Assembly (NCBI RefSeq): GCF_900239945.1
Contig: NZ_LT993738.1
Coordinates: forward strand, 496,001 to 560,000
DNA: 64,000 nt
Reading direction: 5' to 3'
Origin: Chlamydia serpentis
Lineage (GTDB): Bacteria > Chlamydiota > Chlamydiia > Chlamydiales > Chlamydiaceae
The position numbers were made by a program, and so were the translations under genes. Positions 53,723 to 64,000 of this stretch are shown in pieces. Within the stretch, counting starts at the first letter, position 1; each line of letters begins with the position of its first letter. The notes beneath the pieces were generated by a model that had not been told where the DNA came from, made no database searches, and worked only from the letters and a program-made list of their open reading frames with translations.

Positions 53723-55429
53723 ATGAAAACTTCCCAACTTTTTTATAAGACTTCAAAAAACGCTAATAAAAATGCTCCTGTTCTTTCGAATGAACTCCTA
53801 GAAAAAGCAGGGTATCTCTTTAAAGTAGGTAAAGGCATTTATACCTATACCCCTCTCCTATGGCGCGTGATTTTAAAGATGATGACTATCATTAGGGAAG
53901 AGCTCAATGCTATCGGTGGTCAGGAACTTATACTTCCGCTTCTACAAAGTGCTGAACTTTGGGAACATACAGGAAGATGGCAAGCCTTTACCTCTGAAGG
54001 ACTTCTTTACACTCTTATAGACCGAGAAGAAAAATCCCATTGTTTGGCTCCTACCCATGAAGAAATGATCTGCTCGTTTGTGACCCAGTGGCTTTCAGCA
54101 AAGAAGCAACTACCCCTGCACCTGTACCAAATTGCTACAAAATTCCGTGATGAGATTCGCCCTCGATTTGGTCTCATTCGATCGCGTGAACTCCTCATGG
54201 AAGATAGTTACACGTTTTCAGACTCTCCCGAACAGATGAATGAGCAATATGAAAAGCTTCGCCTTGCTTATAGTAAGATCTTCGATCGTTTCGAACTTAC
54301 TTATGTTATAGTTGAAGCTGATGGAGGGAAAATAGGTAAAGGAAAATCAGAAGAATTTCAAGTTCTCTGCTCTTTAGGGGAAGATACTATCTGCGTAAGC
54401 GGTTCCTATGGGGCGAATATCGAGGCCGCTGTTGCAATCCCGCCCCAGCACACATATGATCGTGATTTTCTTCCAATTGAAGAGGTCGCGACTCCTGGCA
54501 TTTCCACAATAGAGTCTCTAGGAAGTTTTTTTTCCATTCCTTTGTATAAAATTCTAAAAACCCTCGTTGTTAAACTGACTTACTCTGATCAAGAGAAATT
54601 TATAGCTATTGGAATAAGAGGGGATCGACAAGTGAACCTAGTTAAAGTCGCTTCTAAACTTAATGCCGATAATGCGATTTTAGCATCAGATGAAGAAATC
54701 GAACGTGCCCTACATACAGAAAAGGGATTCATTGGTCCCCTAAACTGTCCTATAGATTTTTTCTCTGATGAAACGACAGTCCCTATGACTAATTTTGTTT
54801 GTGCAGGAAATGTTAAGGATAAACACTACGTAAATGTAAACTGGGATCGCGACCTTCCTCGTCCTGAATATGCTGACTTTCTCCTTGTGGAAGCGGGAGA
54901 CACCTGTCCAGAAAATCCTGCTACTCCTTACCAAATTTATCAGGGAATCGAGGTTGCCCATATTTTTAATTTAGGCACACGTTATACGCAAAGTTTTGAC
55001 ATTACCTTCCAGGATGAAGAAGGAGAAACACAGTTCTGCTGGATGGGAACCTATGGGATCGGGTTAGGAAGAACTCTGGCCGCCTGCGTAGAACAACTCG
55101 CCGATGACCGCGGTATCGTATGGCCCAAGGCTTTAGCTCCTTTCTCTATCACCATCGCATTTAATGGAGGGGATGCTGTATCTCAAAAGCTTGGAGAAAA
55201 GCTCTATAACGACTTAAAAGCTGAAGGTTATGAGCCTCTCCTTGACGATCGTGATGAAAGACTTGGATTTAAACTTAAAGATAGCGATCTCATCGGCATT
55301 CCTTATAAACTGATTTTAGGGAAATCCTATCAATCTTCGGGAATGTTCGAAATCGAATCACGATCTGGAGAAAAATACGTAGTTTCTCCAGAAACCTTCC
55401 TTGCTTGGTGCCAAAGTTACCTAGTATAG
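53723..55429 (+). CDS. proS: Prolyl-tRNA synthetase
   Basis: This 568-residue class II aminoacyl-tRNA synthetase of the bacterial type attaches proline to its tRNA. Motif 2 is [21 protein letters not shown]. An editing (INS) domain sits between motifs 2 and 3. Motif 3 is [17 protein letters not shown]. An anticodon-binding domain closes the protein. Length matches the bacterial form. ATG 53723 gives a normal N-terminus ([12 protein letters not shown]). Confidence 0.96.
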   Translation: MKTSQLFYKTSKNANKNAPVLSNELLEKAGYLFKVGKGIYTYTPLLWRVILKMMTIIREELNAIGGQELILPLLQSAELWEHTGRWQAFTSEGLLYTLIDREEKSHCLAPTHEEMICSFVTQWLSAKKQLPLHLYQIATKFRDEIRPRFGLIRSRELLMEDSYTFSDSPEQMNEQYEKLRLAYSKIFDRFELTYVIVEADGGKIGKGKSEEFQVLCSLGEDTICVSGSYGANIEAAVAIPPQHTYDRDFLPIEEVATPGISTIESLGSFFSIPLYKILKTLVVKLTYSDQEKFIAIGIRGDRQVNLVKVASKLNADNAILASDEEIERALHTEKGFIGPLNCPIDFFSDETTVPMTNFVCAGNVKDKHYVNVNWDRDLPRPEYADFLLVEAGDTCPENPATPYQIYQGIEVAHIFNLGTRYTQSFDITFQDEEGETQFCWMGTYGIGLGRTLAACVEQLADDRGIVWPKALAPFSITIAFNGGDAVSQKLGEKLYNDLKAEGYEPLLDDRDERLGFKLKDSDLIGIPYKLILGKSYQSSGMFEIESRSGEKYVVSPETFLAWCQSYLV

Positions 55430-55463
55430 ATGTTAAATGTCCGCTTTTGTAAGGAGTGTTAAT

Positions 55464-55490
55464 TTAGCATTCGCCATAATCGAGTGCTAA
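55464..55490. promoter_or_regulatory. CIRCE operator for HrcA
   Basis: TTAGCATTC, nine bases, GAGTGCTAA. The consensus is TTAGCACTC-N9-GAGTGCTAA, so there is one mismatch in the left arm. It lies upstream of the hrcA-grpE-dnaK promoter, ending six bases before the -35 element. HrcA bound here represses the operon. Confidence 0.95.
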
Positions 55491-55496
55491 ATTTTC

Positions 55497-55525
55497 TTGA
55501 CCTTGAGTTCCCCTTTTACTATAAT
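55497..55525 (+). promoter_or_regulatory. hrcA-grpE-dnaK promoter
   Basis: TTGACC at 55497-55502 and TATAAT at 55520-55525 are 17 bases apart, a near-perfect sigma-66 promoter. It sits directly after CIRCE. It lies inside the longest possible hrcA frame, which shows that the TTG at 55497 is not the translation start. Confidence 0.85.
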
Positions 55526-55559
55526 GCTCTCAGTTACGAATGTTCTAGTAGGACTCGAA

Positions 55560-56720
55560 ATGGCTAGATCTAAAGTCTCAAAACGCGATTCAAAAGTGCT
55601 CGACATTCTTTTTGCGACAACAGAATTGTATCTGAAAACAGGTCAGCCCGTTGGATCTAAAACTTTAAAAGAGAGCTTTTGTTCTGATTTGAGTACAGCA
55701 ACCATAAGAAATTATTTTGCAGATCTCGAAATTGAAGGATTTCTGAAGAAAAATCATACATCAGGAGGAAGAATTCCTACAGATCTCGCGTTACGTTACT
55801 ACGTTGATCATCAAGAAGAGTTCCCTGAAACAGAAATACCTTGCCCTGTCCTTGATAAAATTAACCAACTTCCTACTGAAAGTCGGAATATTATCAAAGA
55901 TCTACAAAAGGTCACAGAACTTCTTGGAGAAACCCTTGACTTACCAACATTTTTTTCTTCTCCACGATTTGAGAATGATGCGGTAACAAATATCCGAGTT
56001 ACACAAGTTGACGAACAAAGAGCAGTAGTCATCCTTTCTACTGAGTTCGGTCAAATTTTTACAGATATTCTCTGGTTACCTGAAACGTTCGATATTGTTT
56101 CTATTAAACGTATAGAAAACTTCCTACAAAGCTATATCCGAAAGATTCCTCCAAGCGAGGAACTTTCACAAAAAGAAGAAAACCTGAGCATGTCGCTCTA
56201 CAATGAGGTTGTGGTCCGTTATCTGACCCGTTACTGCAATTTTAGTGAAGAAGATCTTTATCAAACAGGGATGTCTAAATTACTCAAATATGAAGCATTC
56301 AAAGATCCTGAAGTGCTGGCCTTAGGACTAGCACTCTTTGAAAATCGCAGACAAATGTGCAAACTTCTAAATATAGGTATGCATAAAGGAAGGGCTACAG
56401 CATTTATAGGTAACGAACTCTCTGAAATTTTAGGGACTTCCAACCCAGGATGCTCCGTAATCACTATCCCCTATTATATGAATCGCTCTCCCCTAGGCGC
56501 TTTAGGCATCTTAGGCCCAATCAATCTTCCCTATAAGGAAGCTCTTCCTATGCTGAAGTTATTCGCGAATAAAATCAATGAAACCTTAACACAAAGTTTT
56601 TATAAATTTAAACTATCTTTCAGAAGACCACGTACTTCCAAATTTAAGCTTTCTAATGAACCAACTTTAAGGGCGGAGTACTCTTCTATAAAACTATTAC
56701 CCTCTAAGGAGACATCATGA
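55560..56720 (+). CDS. hrcA: Heat-inducible transcription repressor HrcA
   Basis: This 386-residue repressor binds the CIRCE element just upstream and controls its own operon. The N-terminal winged-helix domain includes [11 protein letters not shown] and [16 protein letters not shown], and the central inserted dimerisation domain and GAF-like C-terminus follow. ATG 55560 ([12 protein letters not shown]) is preferred. AGGA precedes it, and the longer TTG frame begins within the promoter. The stop overlaps the grpE start as ATGA. Confidence 0.95.
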   Translation: MARSKVSKRDSKVLDILFATTELYLKTGQPVGSKTLKESFCSDLSTATIRNYFADLEIEGFLKKNHTSGGRIPTDLALRYYVDHQEEFPETEIPCPVLDKINQLPTESRNIIKDLQKVTELLGETLDLPTFFSSPRFENDAVTNIRVTQVDEQRAVVILSTEFGQIFTDILWLPETFDIVSIKRIENFLQSYIRKIPPSEELSQKEENLSMSLYNEVVVRYLTRYCNFSEEDLYQTGMSKLLKYEAFKDPEVLALGLALFENRRQMCKLLNIGMHKGRATAFIGNELSEILGTSNPGCSVITIPYYMNRSPLGALGILGPINLPYKEALPMLKLFANKINETLTQSFYKFKLSFRRPRTSKFKLSNEPTLRAEYSSIKLLPSKETS

Positions 56721-57268
56721 CAGATACCCCACCCGAGAATGAGGAACAAAATGAAAACAATGTTCAAAGCGAAGTGGAACATTTACAGCAAGAAATTGCC
56801 ACCCTAAAAACCGAATTAAAAGAGAAAAATGATAAATATCTCCTTGCATTAGCAGAATCGGAAAATTCTAGAAAACGTTTACACAAAGAACGCCAAGAAC
56901 TTATGCAGTATGCCTTGGAAAATACTTTGCTGGACTTTCTAAATCCTATAGAAAGTATGGAAAAAGCCCTTGGTTTTGCCACACAAATGTCTGACGATGT
57001 GAAAAACTGGGCCCTGGGATTCAATATGATTCTCAACCAATTTAAACAAATTTTCGAAGAAAAAGGCATTATTGAATACTCTTCAATAGGTCAAAAGTTT
57101 AACCCCTTTCTACACGAAGCAGTCGAAACAGAAGAGACTTCTGAAGTTCCTGAGGGGACCATTTTAGAAGAATTTGCCAAGGGATATAAAATAGGAGAAC
57201 GTCCAATTCGTGTAGCTAAAGTTAAAGTTGCAAAAACTCCTATGCCCAAAGAAAATAAAGTAGAATAA
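56717..57268 (+). CDS. grpE: Nucleotide exchange factor GrpE
   Basis: This 183-residue co-chaperone releases ADP from DnaK. It has an acidic, disordered N-terminus, a long coiled coil ([20 protein letters not shown]) and a C-terminal beta domain with [32 protein letters not shown] and VKVAKTP. AAGGAGA precedes the ATG. It overlaps hrcA by four bases and lies 23 bases before dnaK. Confidence 0.96.
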   Translation: MTDTPPENEEQNENNVQSEVEHLQQEIATLKTELKEKNDKYLLALAESENSRKRLHKERQELMQYALENTLLDFLNPIESMEKALGFATQMSDDVKNWALGFNMILNQFKQIFEEKGIIEYSSIGQKFNPFLHEAVETEETSEVPEGTILEEFAKGYKIGERPIRVAKVKVAKTPMPKENKVE

Positions 57269-57291
57269 CCCCCAGAAATTAGGTACCAACC

Positions 57292-59274
57292 ATGAGTGAA
57301 CACAAAAAATCAAGCAAAATTATAGGTATAGACTTAGGGACAACAAACTCCTGCGTATCTGTTATGGAAGGAGGACAAGCTAAAGTAATTACCTCATCCG
57401 AAGGGACAAGAACTACTCCATCCATAGTTGCTTTTAAAGGCAATGAGAAGTTAGTGGGAATCCCAGCAAAACGTCAGGCTGTAACAAATCCAGAAAAAAC
57501 TCTTGCCTCTACAAAACGCTTTATTGGCCGTAAGTATTCTGAGGTCGCTTCTGAAATCCAAACCGTCCCTTATAAAGTTACTTCTGGAAATAAAGGTGAT
57601 GCTGTTTTTGAAGTTGATGGCAAACAATATACTCCAGAAGAAATCGGCGCACAAATCCTCATGAAAATGAAGGAAACTGCAGAAGCCTACCTCGGTGAAA
57701 CTGTCACTGAAGCTGTTATTACTGTGCCTGCTTACTTTAATGACTCTCAAAGAGCATCAACAAAAGATGCTGGACGCATTGCAGGTCTAGACGTGAAACG
57801 TATCATTCCTGAACCTACAGCAGCTGCTCTTGCCTACGGTATTGACAAAGTTGGTGATAAAAAAATTGCCGTTTTCGATCTTGGAGGAGGAACCTTTGAT
57901 ATTTCTATCTTAGAAATCGGTGACGGAGTCTTTGAAGTTCTATCCACAAACGGGGACACTCATCTCGGTGGAGATGACTTCGATGAAGTCATCATCCAAT
58001 GGATGATCGAAGAATTCCGAAAGCAAGAAGGCATTGATCTCAGTAAAGATAACATGGCCCTACAAAGACTTAAAGATGCTGCTGAAAAAGCGAAAATAGA
58101 ACTTTCAGGGGTCACTTCTACAGAAATCAATCAGCCATTCATCACTATGGACGCACAAGGGCCTAAACACCTTGCATTGACACTAACACGTGCCCAATTT
58201 GAAAAGCTTGCAGCTTCTCTAATCGAAAGAACAAAATCCCCGTGCATTAAAGCATTAAGCGACGCAAAGCTCTCTGCCAACGAGATCGATGAAGTTCTTT
58301 TAGTCGGTGGTATGTCAAGAATGCCTGCCGTTCAAGAAACTGTAAAAGCACTTTTTAATAAAGAGCCTAATAAAGGAGTTAACCCCGATGAAGTTGTAGC
58401 TATTGGAGCTGCAATTCAAGGTGGAGTACTTGGAGGAGAGGTTAAAGATGTTCTCCTTTTAGACGTAATTCCTCTCTCTTTGGGTATCGAAACCCTTGGC
58501 GGGGTGATGACTACTCTTGTGGAGAGAAATACTACAATTCCAACTCAGAAAAAACAAATCTTCTCTACAGCTGCTGATAATCAGCCTGCTGTTACTATTG
58601 TAGTTCTCCAAGGAGAACGTCCAATGGCTAAAGATAATAAAGAAATCGGAAGATTCGATCTTACTGATATCCCTCCTGCTCCAAGAGGCCATCCACAAAT
58701 CGAAGTTTCTTTTGACATCGATGCAAACGGAATCCTCCACGTTTCTGCTAAAGATGTTGCTAGTGGTAAGGAACAGAAAATTCGTATTGAAGCGAGCTCA
58801 GGACTCAAAGAAGATGAAATCCAAAGAATGGTTCGTGATGCTGAAATCCATAAGGAAGAAGATAAGAAACGCCGCGAGATTTCAGATGCTAAAAATGAAG
58901 CTGATAGTATGATCTTTAGAGCTGAAAAAGCTGTTAAGGATTATAAGGAACAAATTCCCGAAACTTTAGTTAAAGAAATTGAAGAACGTGTCGAAAACGT
59001 ACGTACAGCACTCAAAGACGAAGCTCCTATCGAAAAAATTAAAGAGGTTACTGAAGAGCTGAGCAAACACATGCAGAAAATTGGAGAGTCTATGCAATCG
59101 CAATCTGCAGCAGCAGCAGCGGCATCAGCAGCCAATCCTCAAGGCGGACCTAACATTAATACAGAAGATTTGAAAAAACATAGTTTTAGTACAAAACCTC
59201 CTTCAAATCAGGGTTCTTCTGAAGAACATATCGAAGATGCTGACGTAGAAATTGTTGATAACAATGATAAATAA
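57292..59274 (+). CDS. dnaK: Chaperone DnaK (Hsp70)
   Basis: This 660-residue Hsp70 has the ATPase signature [17 protein letters not shown], the second motif [18 protein letters not shown] and the third [15 protein letters not shown]. The linker [19 protein letters not shown] leads to the substrate-binding domain and helical lid. The C-terminus ends in an acidic tail with [12 protein letters not shown]. Chlamydial DnaK is a major stress and immunogenic protein. It is the last gene of the CIRCE-controlled operon and is followed by a strong terminator. Confidence 0.98.
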   Translation: MSEHKKSSKIIGIDLGTTNSCVSVMEGGQAKVITSSEGTRTTPSIVAFKGNEKLVGIPAKRQAVTNPEKTLASTKRFIGRKYSEVASEIQTVPYKVTSGNKGDAVFEVDGKQYTPEEIGAQILMKMKETAEAYLGETVTEAVITVPAYFNDSQRASTKDAGRIAGLDVKRIIPEPTAAALAYGIDKVGDKKIAVFDLGGGTFDISILEIGDGVFEVLSTNGDTHLGGDDFDEVIIQWMIEEFRKQEGIDLSKDNMALQRLKDAAEKAKIELSGVTSTEINQPFITMDAQGPKHLALTLTRAQFEKLAASLIERTKSPCIKALSDAKLSANEIDEVLLVGGMSRMPAVQETVKALFNKEPNKGVNPDEVVAIGAAIQGGVLGGEVKDVLLLDVIPLSLGIETLGGVMTTLVERNTTIPTQKKQIFSTAADNQPAVTIVVLQGERPMAKDNKEIGRFDLTDIPPAPRGHPQIEVSFDIDANGILHVSAKDVASGKEQKIRIEASSGLKEDEIQRMVRDAEIHKEEDKKRREISDAKNEADSMIFRAEKAVKDYKEQIPETLVKEIEERVENVRTALKDEAPIEKIKEVTEELSKHMQKIGESMQSQSAAAAAASAANPQGGPNINTEDLKKHSFSTKPPSNQGSSEEHIEDADVEIVDNNDK

Positions 59275-59303
59275 TCACTCTTTTTAATCTAAGTTTCTTA
59301 ACT

Positions 59304-59325
59304 CCCGTCCTCTTAAGAGGACGGG
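59304..59325 (+). terminator. Rho-independent terminator of the dnaK operon
   Basis: CCCGTCCTCTT followed at once by its perfect complement AAGAGGACGGG, then ATATTTTCTC. This 11-bp palindromic stem lies 29 bases after the dnaK stop. The 230 bases from here to the next gene hold no further feature that I can support. Confidence 0.88.
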
Positions 59326-59554
59326 ATATTTTCTCTTATAAACCAAAAATTCGTTTCACTCTATTCACTCATTGGCTGATCAAGCAGTTGCAATAACAGA
59401 GCTTCTTTAGTACAATTGGCTGTGAATTTGAGATGGCCTCTTTCATAAGAACAAAACCCTATTATTAAAGGGAAAATCTTGTTGGGTCGCTCATTTTATG
59501 ATTGAAGCTGCGGGATTTCCCGTTCAATGTCTTAAAATTATAGGCGGAATCTAG

Positions 59555-61585
59555 TTGTTAAAAAAATCAAAAAGAAAACCGGTGAGAAAAACTTACAATA
59601 GGTCCTTGAAAAATTTTATTCCAGGAACGTTGTTTGTTCATGCTAAAAAAGGTTTCGGCTTTGTTTCTCCTGATAATCCCGAAGAATATCCTTTTGACAT
59701 CTTTGTTCCAGCTCGAGATCTACGCGGAGCCTTGGACGGTGATCACGTTATTGTTTCCGTCCACCCCTATGCAAGAGATGGACAGAAAATTAAAGGTACC
59801 GTCAGCGAAGTGCTCTCGAGAGGAAAATCTACCTTAGTGGGGACGATAACTTCATTAATCACCTCCACGTCAGCACTTGCCTATACTACCATGGCAGGAT
59901 CTCAATCACTAGTTCCTATCCAACTACTTCCGGAAAGAACATATAAAATTGGTGACCGCATTCTCCTTGGAACTCCCCCTTGGACTGACAAGCCTGACCA
60001 AGGCGCTTCTTCTCCACTACAAATGCTTGAGTTTATTGGTCATATCTCTGATGCTAAAACAGATTTTCTAGCAATTCAAGCCGAATATAATCTCCCTGAG
60101 GAATTTCCTCCAGAGGTCATCCAAGAAGCAAGCTTTTTCTCTCAGAAACATATTAGCCAGGCTCTACATTCACGAAAGGATCTTCGAGACCTCGTTTGCT
60201 TCACTATAGATTCCTCAACAGCTAAAGACTTCGATGATGCAATCTCCCTGACTTATGATCACGATAACAATTATATTCTTGGCGTACATATTGCAGATGT
60301 CTCCCACTATGTTATTCCCCATTCTCAACTAGATAAAGAAGCCGCTAAACGGTGTAACTCGACTTATTTCCCTGGCAAAGTCATTCCCATGTTACCCTCA
60401 GCACTTTCTGATAATCTCTGCAGTCTTAAACCCAATGTAGACAGACTGGCTGTATCTGTATTTATGACGTTCACAAAATCAGGGCACCTTTCAGACTACC
60501 AGATTTTCCGTAGTGTTATCCGAAGTAAATACCGAATGACCTATAATGAGGTTGATGACATCATTGAAAAAAAGCAATCCCATCCCATTTCAAAAATCCT
60601 CTATGAGATGGCTGATCTAACCAAAAAGTTCTCTGATATTCGTGAAGAACGAGGCTGTATTCGCTTTGTCCTCCCTTCTTTCACTATGTCTCTAGATAAC
60701 CTTCAAGAACCCACAGCACTTATAGAAAACCATCAAACCTTCTCCCATAAACTCGTCGAAGAATTCATGCTCAAAGCAAATGAAGTTGTGGCCTACCATA
60801 TCTCCCATCAAGGCGTCCCTCTTCCCTTTCGTAGCCATGAACCCCCTAATGATGAAAATCTACTTGCCTTCCAAGAACTTGCAAAAAATATGGGCTTTGA
60901 CATCACCTTTACTCCTACACAAGAACCTGATTATCAATATCTTTTACAGACATCATCTGCAGGTCATCCCCTCGAGCAAGTCCTGCATTCTCAGTTTGTT
61001 CGCAGCATGAAAACAGCCTCCTATTCTACAGAAAATAAAGGTCACTATGGACTAAAGCTGGACTACTATACCCACTTTACTAGCCCAATACGTAGATACA
61101 TCGATCTTATTGTTCATAGACTGCTCTTCAATCCTCTATCTATAGACCAAACTCACCTTGAATTGATTGTAAGAGCATGTTCTACAAAAGAAAGAGTCTC
61201 TGCAAAAGCAGAAAATGCCTTTGAAAATCTTAAAAAAACTCGATTCATAAACAAATTTTTAAAAGAACAACCTAAAACCATATATCACGCTTATATCATT
61301 ACCGCAAATCATGAAGGACTCTTTTTTATAGTGACAGAATTTTGCCATGAAGGATTCATTCCAGCAGCGGAACTTCCTAAAGAATACTCCTTAAAGAAAA
61401 ATAATCTTCCAGAAACTTTACCAGATAAAATGAAACCCGGAGCCTCCTTACAAGTAACTATCGATTCAGTAAATCTCCTCACACAAAAAATCTCCTGGTC
61501 TATAGTTACAATCACAGAAGGCGAATCTAAGAAAATAAAAAAGCCATCTTCTAAGAGAAAAAAAACAAAAAAAAGAGCTTCTTAA
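59555..61585 (+). CDS. rnr: Ribonuclease R (VacB)
   Basis: This 676-residue 3'-5' exoribonuclease of the RNB family degrades structured RNA. An N-terminal cold-shock/OB region includes [10 protein letters not shown]. The RNB catalytic domain has [16 protein letters not shown] with the metal-binding Asp cluster, HIADVSHYV and [17 protein letters not shown]. An S1 domain and a very basic tail ([16 protein letters not shown]) close the protein. It starts at TTG 59555, with GGCGGA about eight bases upstream. One base separates it from the glycosylase gene. Confidence 0.94.
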   Translation: MLKKSKRKPVRKTYNRSLKNFIPGTLFVHAKKGFGFVSPDNPEEYPFDIFVPARDLRGALDGDHVIVSVHPYARDGQKIKGTVSEVLSRGKSTLVGTITSLITSTSALAYTTMAGSQSLVPIQLLPERTYKIGDRILLGTPPWTDKPDQGASSPLQMLEFIGHISDAKTDFLAIQAEYNLPEEFPPEVIQEASFFSQKHISQALHSRKDLRDLVCFTIDSSTAKDFDDAISLTYDHDNNYILGVHIADVSHYVIPHSQLDKEAAKRCNSTYFPGKVIPMLPSALSDNLCSLKPNVDRLAVSVFMTFTKSGHLSDYQIFRSVIRSKYRMTYNEVDDIIEKKQSHPISKILYEMADLTKKFSDIREERGCIRFVLPSFTMSLDNLQEPTALIENHQTFSHKLVEEFMLKANEVVAYHISHQGVPLPFRSHEPPNDENLLAFQELAKNMGFDITFTPTQEPDYQYLLQTSSAGHPLEQVLHSQFVRSMKTASYSTENKGHYGLKLDYYTHFTSPIRRYIDLIVHRLLFNPLSIDQTHLELIVRACSTKERVSAKAENAFENLKKTRFINKFLKEQPKTIYHAYIITANHEGLFFIVTEFCHEGFIPAAELPKEYSLKKNNLPETLPDKMKPGASLQVTIDSVNLLTQKISWSIVTITEGESKKIKKPSSKRKKTKKRAS

Positions 61586-61586
61586 T

Positions 61587-62156
61587 GTGTTAAAAGAAAG
61601 TTTTTTCTTGTCTGAGGATGTCATTACTCTAGCCCAAGAACTTCTAGGGCACAAACTCATCTCAGAAGATAATGGAAAAGTCACCTCGGGATATATTATA
61701 GAAACCGAAGCCTATCGTGGTCCTGACGACAAAGCATGCCATGCCTATAACTATAGAAAAACTCTTAGAAACGCAGCAATGTACCAAAAAGGTGGTTGCG
61801 CCTATATCTACCGGTGCTATGGTATGCACCACTTATTCAATGTAGTTACTGGACCTGAGGGGACTCCCCATGCTATCCTCATCCGTGCTATACTGCCCGA
61901 CCAGGGCGTAGAATTGATAATCAAGCGCCGCCGATGGGAAAATAAACCCCGATATCTTCTCACTAACGGACCTGGAAAAGTATGCCAAGCTCTGGGCATC
62001 TCTTTAGCAAACAATATGCAACCCCTTACCACTCCTAATCTTTATATCAGCAAAGAAAAAATCTCTGGAACCCTAGTAACAACTCCTAGAATTGGGATCG
62101 ATTATGCCGAAGAGTATCGTCAGGTTCTATGGCGATTTCTTCTATCCCCACAATAG
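61587..62156 (+). CDS. 3-methyladenine (methylpurine) DNA glycosylase
   Basis: This 189-residue AAG/MPG-type base excision repair enzyme is recognised by [20 protein letters not shown], the catalytic Glu in that motif, [19 protein letters not shown] and [15 protein letters not shown]. It removes alkylated purines from DNA. It starts at GTG 61587, one base after rnr's stop, so coupled expression with rnr is likely. The protein is short but covers the family core. Confidence 0.92.
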   Translation: MLKESFFLSEDVITLAQELLGHKLISEDNGKVTSGYIIETEAYRGPDDKACHAYNYRKTLRNAAMYQKGGCAYIYRCYGMHHLFNVVTGPEGTPHAILIRAILPDQGVELIIKRRRWENKPRYLLTNGPGKVCQALGISLANNMQPLTTPNLYISKEKISGTLVTTPRIGIDYAEEYRQVLWRFLLSPQ

Positions 62157-62244
62157 TAGCCAAGAAAAGTCTTATCTTAAATAATCCTAACCTCTGTATA
62201 GTGAAGAAATCAGCTCTCATTTCCTCATATTCTGTAGGATAATC

Positions 62245-62916
62245 ATGAAAAAACATTTTATCACAGGACTCGTTATTCTGCTCCCTCTAGCAATTACCAT
62301 TGCTGTCGTTACTATGATCATGAATTTCCTCACCCAACCTTTTGTTGGCCTAGTCTCAGAATTCTTTGAGAAATTTAGCTTCTATGCTAAACACAGAGCT
62401 CTTTTAAAATTTGGATTGCAAATCATCCTACTCTTTGGTCTCTTTTTCGCTACAGTCCTCTTAGGATTTCTCACAAGAATTATGATTTTCAAGTCAGTAC
62501 TTTCTATCTATGATAAAATCTTACACCGCATTCCGATTATCAAGACTGTGTATAAGGCCGCACAACAAGTCATGACGACTATATTCGGATCCAAGTCAGG
62601 ATCCTTCAAACAAGTAGTTATGGTCCCTTTCCCAAATACAAATATTCATTGCATCGGTCTTGTTGCTGGAGATGCACCAACAGTATGTTGTACAGGACAA
62701 AGTGAAGATGATCCTCTTGTTACCGTTTTTATCCCCACAACCCCAAATCCAACTTCAGGATTTCTTACCCTATTCAAAAAATCTGATATCGTATTTCTAG
62801 ATATGAAAATTGAGGATGCTTTCAAATACATCATCTCCTGTGGAGTCCTCTCAACGCCCATGGCATGTCCTTCTTCACCGATCTCCAATAACCTATATAA
62901 GGATGAGGGTGCTTAA
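62245..62916 (+). CDS. DUF502 family membrane protein
   Basis: This 223-residue protein has two membrane segments at about residues 7-30 (LVILLPLAITIAVVTMIMNF) and 57-80 (FGLQIILLFGLFFATVLLGF). A conserved DUF502 core follows: RIPIIKTVYKAAQQV, FKQVVMVPFP and VFIPTTPNPTSGFL. The family occurs in many bacteria and its function is not established. GTAGGA lies before the ATG. Confidence 0.9.
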   Translation: MKKHFITGLVILLPLAITIAVVTMIMNFLTQPFVGLVSEFFEKFSFYAKHRALLKFGLQIILLFGLFFATVLLGFLTRIMIFKSVLSIYDKILHRIPIIKTVYKAAQQVMTTIFGSKSGSFKQVVMVPFPNTNIHCIGLVAGDAPTVCCTGQSEDDPLVTVFIPTTPNPTSGFLTLFKKSDIVFLDMKIEDAFKYIISCGVLSTPMACPSSPISNNLYKDEGA

Positions 62917-63033
62917 AAGAAGCCATCTTCTTGAAAAAAAACTCTTCTTTTACTATCCTCTTTCTTATAAAGTACTCCGTATCCTCCATTTCTATTGTCT
63001 GGAGAAATTAAAAAATTCAATATCGAGTTATTT

Positions 63034-63195
63034 ATGACACGAATGAGTAAGCAAGCTCGGCGCAGGGCAAAAAGTCCTAAGAAACGCAAACCCAAGTATG
63101 CCATTGTGCATCCAGCGCCAGCTCCAAGAATTGCGTATAAGGTGCATCTTAGTGCATTGAGTAGTGATAGTGTTTTTATCCCAAAAATAGGTTAA
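63034..63195 (+). CDS. Small very basic protein (53 residues)
   Basis: The product opens MTRMSKQARRRAKSPKKRKP and continues with a Pro/Ala segment (HPAPAPRIAYKVHL). The high Arg/Lys content suggests RNA or DNA binding. ATGs at 63034 and 63043 are both possible, and a TTG at 62995 would add 13 residues. None has a strong ribosome-binding site. It sits 16 bases before a second tiny basic gene, as in other Chlamydia where two small frames precede ybeY (my recollection). Function unknown. Confidence 0.6.
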   Translation: MTRMSKQARRRAKSPKKRKPKYAIVHPAPAPRIAYKVHLSALSSDSVFIPKIG

Positions 63196-63211
63196 TTGCT
63201 AGAGTAAAGTT

Positions 63212-63370
63212 ATGTCTCGACATCGTAGTTATGGTAAATCTGTGAAAGGGGTTACCAAAAGAAATGTTCTTAAGCGTTTTGAGCGAGTAGAAGTCTTACG
63301 TAAGCTAGGCCGTTGGAGCGACACAGCGAAGAAAGTCACAGGCTTGCCTAAGACTCCTATTTTAAAATAA
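63212..63370 (+). CDS. Chlamydial/verrucomicrobial small basic protein (52 residues)
   Basis: This short gene encodes MSRHRSYGKSVKGVTKRNVL, then a helical basic segment (RFERVEVLRKLGRW) and the end KKVTGLPKTPILK. I recognise the pattern of a small basic protein family conserved in Chlamydiae and Verrucomicrobia (TIGR04137-like, from memory). Its placement before ybeY, an rRNA-maturation gene, and its charge suggest a ribosome-related role, which is inference. AGAGTAAAG precedes the ATG. Confidence 0.8.
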   Translation: MSRHRSYGKSVKGVTKRNVLKRFERVEVLRKLGRWSDTAKKVTGLPKTPILK

Positions 63371-63407
63371 ATTTGTTCTTTTCCTCTGTAGAAATTTGAT
63401 TCATCTA

Positions 63408-63881
63408 ATGCAGGACCAAATCAAAGTACATGTCATTAATGACCAAACATGTATGTCTATCGATTTGGTATCTGCAGAAAATTTGGTTCTTACACTTTTA
63501 GCTTTTTTACAAGTGACAACAAATGAAGTATTCGTCTACTTTCTAGAAGATCAAGCACTTGCAAAGCTGCACAATGAAATATTCGGGGATCCTTCTCTTA
63601 CCGACACGATTACTTTACCTATTGATGCTCCAGGATGTCCAACCTATCCTCATGTTTTAGGGGAAGCCTTCATTAGTCCACAGGCAGCTCTTAGATTTTT
63701 AGAGAAAAAGTCTTCAATAAGTGAAGATATTTATGAGGAAGTTTCTCGATATCTCGTCCACTCTATTCTTCATATGCTTGGATACAGCGACACTTCATCG
63801 GAGGAGAAAAGAAAAATGAGAGTTAAAGAAAATCAACTCCTATGTATGTTAAGAAAAAAAAATGCCTTGCTAACAGCTTAA
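63408..63881 (+). CDS. ybeY: Endoribonuclease YbeY (rRNA maturation)
   Basis: This 157-residue metalloenzyme is required for 16S rRNA 3' processing and ribosome quality control. The zinc motif H-x3-H-x5-H is replaced at its end by the variant visible here, HSILHMLGYSD, with Asp as third ligand. LTDTITLPID upstream is also conserved. ATG 63408 is chosen over TTG 63396. The last gene of the window starts within two bases of its stop. Confidence 0.9.
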   Translation: MQDQIKVHVINDQTCMSIDLVSAENLVLTLLAFLQVTTNEVFVYFLEDQALAKLHNEIFGDPSLTDTITLPIDAPGCPTYPHVLGEAFISPQAALRFLEKKSSISEDIYEEVSRYLVHSILHMLGYSDTSSEEKRKMRVKENQLLCMLRKKNALLTA

Positions 63882-63882
63882 C

Positions 63883-64000
63883 ATGCTCTACGTTTTTTTA
63901 GCCATACTCTGTATACTCTTGTTCTTTGCTTTCGGGCTTACTGAACAATCGTGCCATGGATCCTCAAAATTTCTAAAAAACCTACAGCAACGCTTCTTCA
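63883..64000 (+). CDS. CBS-domain / hemolysin-like membrane protein, N-terminal fragment
   Basis: ATG 63883 opens MLYVFLAILCILLFFAFGLT, a membrane segment, and the frame runs off the right edge after about 39 codons. In Chlamydia the gene after ybeY encodes a CorC/HlyC-type CBS-domain membrane protein, as I recall from C. trachomatis gene order. The identity is based on position and the hydrophobic start only. Confidence 0.55.
   Translation, partial: MLYVFLAILCILLFFAFGLTEQSCHGSSKFLKNLQQRFF

Noticed and set aside
55497-55559. Longer hrcA start at TTG 55497
   Set aside because: The stretch contains the operon promoter, including the -10 TATAAT, so it cannot be within the mRNA.
59330-59554. 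Possible RNA gene between dnaK and rnr
   Set aside because: Beyond the terminator no cloverleaf or strong stem was found by eye.

Overview
The window is chlamydial chromosome, almost certainly Chlamydia pneumoniae. It is AT-rich, carries four tandem polymorphic membrane protein (Pmp) autotransporters, and has several gene families known mainly from C. pneumoniae. The order glgB - mtaB-like - hflX - phnP-like - artJ - OTU protease - aroG, followed by proS - hrcA - grpE - dnaK - rnr, matches my memory of the CWL029 region around CPn0463 to CPn0510. CPn numbers given below are from memory, not from a search. No tRNA, rRNA, CRISPR array, insertion sequence or prophage was seen.

Layout. (1) 1-7.4 kb: three paralogous minus-strand genes of a C. 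pneumoniae-specific family (DUF1389-like), the first cut by the window edge. Two share a nearly identical 762-bp block. The gaps between and beside them hold decayed coding remnants. (2) 7.4-19.2 kb: four plus-strand Pmp genes (pmp_15 to pmp_18) arranged as two alternating subtypes, A-B-A-B. All four are open, including pmp_17, which I recall as frameshifted in the human reference strain. (3) 19.2-25.1 kb: three minus-strand, C. pneumoniae-type genes. Two are disordered effector-like proteins (one is probably the secreted protein LIPP, CPn0473), and the third is a polytopic membrane protein. (4) 25.2-35.3 kb: a long minus-strand run reading artJ, two Inc-like membrane proteins, phnP-like, hflX, mtaB-like, a hypothetical and glgB. 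(5) 35.4-39.8 kb: a 1034-residue OTU-type predicted cysteine protease, aroG (apparently with an ATT start) and a 64-residue membrane peptide. (6) 39.9-48.1 kb: a sodium:solute symporter, a HEAT-like protein, a HIT protein, a MYG1-type protein, a LOG-like protein and a DUF1207 outer-membrane protein. (7) 48.6-53.4 kb: dapL, a TrpX-type binding lipoprotein, a YggU protein, a lipoprotein and a species-specific coiled-coil membrane protein. (8) 53.7-64 kb: proS, the heat-shock operon hrcA-grpE-dnaK under a CIRCE operator, rnr, a methylpurine glycosylase, a DUF502 membrane protein, two tiny basic proteins, ybeY and the start of a CBS/hemolysin-like gene.

How it fits together. Housekeeping genes (glycogen, tRNA modification, heat shock, lysine/peptidoglycan precursor synthesis, DNA repair, rRNA maturation) alternate with host-interaction genes (Pmps, Inc-like membrane proteins, OTU protease, disordered effectors). 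The strongest lead is the effector pair at 19.2-23.1 kb. One protein carries at least six tyrosine motifs like eukaryotic SH2 ligands (IYDVP, IYDLP, EHIYNIP, EHIYEEI). Its neighbour starts with a consensus-like SH3 ligand (PPLPPKR). The two share a module with HAAxEAVRRC. This suggests a two-protein system that engages adaptors of the Crk/Nck type. Second is the OTU protease, whose Cys and best His boxes lie about 740 residues apart.
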